Shown here piece by piece: positions 56,072-56,836 of a stretch of 56,836 nt of DNA. The notes beneath the pieces were generated by a model. It was not told the DNA's origin and ran no database searches. It saw only the letters and a program-made list of their open reading frames with translations. A program made the position numbers and the translations under genes. Numbering within the stretch: position 1 is the first letter of the stretch; each line of letters opens with the position of its first letter. The stretch is from Verrucomicrobiota bacterium (GTDB lineage: Bacteria > Verrucomicrobiota > Verrucomicrobiia > Chthoniobacterales > Terrimicrobiaceae): assembly GCA_018970255.1 (NCBI GenBank), contig JAGWWS010000019.1, positions 1 to 56,836 on the forward strand, in the 5' to 3' direction.

Positions 56072-56836
56072 ATGGCCAGTGTTTTAACACCACAACCGGT
56101 TTTATATTTTCTTCAGCAGATTCTTTCATATCCTGCAAGCGCTTTGCCCAAAGGAGCTCAGTGGGTTGTTGCCTTTGAAGACTTGCAAGGAAGAATTTTG
56201 CCCGGAATTGCCTTGGCGTGCAGTTATGAGCCCGATGGAAAGAACTGGCTTGTGGAAAAGGCAAACAGTGTTCTTTTGCATGAAAGTTACCAAAGCAAAC
56301 AAGGTTGCATGTTCTGCCAAGCAATTGATTTGCCGGGAGATGGAACAGCAGCAGTTGTAGAAGGAAACATTAAATCCAATGCATTCCTTCGTTCTTGGGT
56401 GGGAGCAGGAAGGGAAGATTTTCCTCAAATGCGCATGACGTTTCTTGAAACCAATGTATCATTTGCTGATAACTTTTTGAGAGGATGGGCCCTCTCAACA
56501 TCAAATTTCGGAATGATTGCTCGCGCTAAAAATGATTCAAAAAATTATAGAACAAATTTGATTTGCTATAAAATTGGAACAATTGATCCGGATCGTCCTC
56601 CCTTCGTTCTCATGAAAATGTCCTTTTATGACATTTGCTGCATTTCTGTTTCCAATGAAGAATACAATTATGCTCCAGCCACAACTCCAACAATGAGGGA
56701 GGCTCGGTTTATTTTCAACCACTATTCGATTGATACCACAACAGCTAATAACTCAAACTTGTTTGTCCAACCGCAAGCTCAAGTTCCCCTCGTTCCCAAT
56801 TATTCAAATCCAGCTGATATTCAAGCAAGAAATGCT
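56072..56836 (+). CDS. Possible tail tube-like protein, partial
   Basis: At least 255 residues from ATG 56072; open to the window edge. MRMTFLETNVSFADNFLRGW (about residues 120-140) recalls tail-tube or baseplate proteins of T4-like phages (gp19/gp54), in which FxxxNxxFVERxLRPW occurs. LICYKIG and FVLMKMSFYDICCISVSNEE are strand-like. The assignment is tentative. Confidence 0.45.
   Translation, partial: MASVLTPQPVLYFLQQILSYPASALPKGAQWVVAFEDLQGRILPGIALACSYEPDGKNWLVEKANSVLLHESYQSKQGCMFCQAIDLPGDGTAAVVEGNIKSNAFLRSWVGAGREDFPQMRMTFLETNVSFADNFLRGWALSTSNFGMIARAKNDSKNYRTNLICYKIGTIDPDRPPFVLMKMSFYDICCISVSNEEYNYAPATTPTMREARFIFNHYSIDTTTANNSNLFVQPQAQVPLVPNYSNPADIQARNA

Overview
The window is phage DNA throughout. 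Nearly every gene is on the + strand, genes are packed with 4-base ATGA/GTGA overlaps, and two complete sets of packaging and virion genes are present. Base composition is GC-rich with strongly C-ending codons over about 1-37 kb. The probable hosts are Verrucomicrobiota-like bacteria. The hints are host-style repeats at 6754-6796 and 24122-24145, a Cys-rich tail gene, and the scarcity of Shine-Dalgarno sites, so this host call is an inference of moderate confidence.

Module 1 (1-26.5 kb) is the late region of a lambda-like siphophage. It has a small terminase gene that contains an initiator-like tRNA-Met, then a DNA methyltransferase flanked by two opposite-strand HNH endonucleases, then a GpA-type large terminase. 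Next come small genes, portal, a ClpP-type protease/scaffold fusion, HK97-type capsid, head-tail joining and tail genes (with a lambda-style G/GT -1 frameshift at GGGAAAC), tape measure, AT-rich tail and fibre genes, and a lysis cassette (lipoproteins, small membrane proteins, amidase). The module ends with a phosphoesterase, an HTH protein and a small metalloprotease. At 26.47-27.73 kb lies a probable attP (a tRNA-Leu-like 3' part flanked by five GGGCAACA arm sites) with its tyrosine integrase.

The early region (27.7-38.8 kb) begins with divergent regulators sharing an operator-like repeat. It continues with a Sak4-like recombinase, a Cas4/RecB-like nuclease, an SSB-like protein, a C5-cytosine methyltransferase overlapped along its whole length by a second reading frame, a replisome-organiser-like gene with GTAACG iterons, a DnaB helicase, a RuvC-like resolvase, and a family of TPETD/ERERDEAR coiled-coil genes. 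From 38.78 kb base usage shifts and a second replication set appears: another organiser gene with the same iterons, a DnaC-like loader, a second dual-frame cytosine methyltransferase, an SSB-like protein and a RusA resolvase.

Module 2 (43.2-54.4 kb) is a podovirus-type late region: small and large terminase, portal/head-tail connector, scaffold, tRNA-Met, capsid, a duplicated T7 gp11-like tail tube protein with an inserted carbohydrate-binding-like segment, and fibres. A 14-base motif (TTTTGACTGATACC) recurs five times here. At about 54.43 kb a truncated GC-rich gene start is followed at once by an AT-rich full-length homologue. From there to the end the DNA is AT-rich and resembles a large myovirus (possible tail tube-like protein at the end). 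The window may be a mosaic genome, adjacent prophages, or joined contigs; read mapping over 26-28, 38.8 and 54.4 kb would decide.

The most unusual feature is the pair of cytosine methyltransferase loci that carry protein-like sequence in two frames in the same relative phase. In one aligned segment the alternate frame is better conserved between the loci than the methyltransferase frame.
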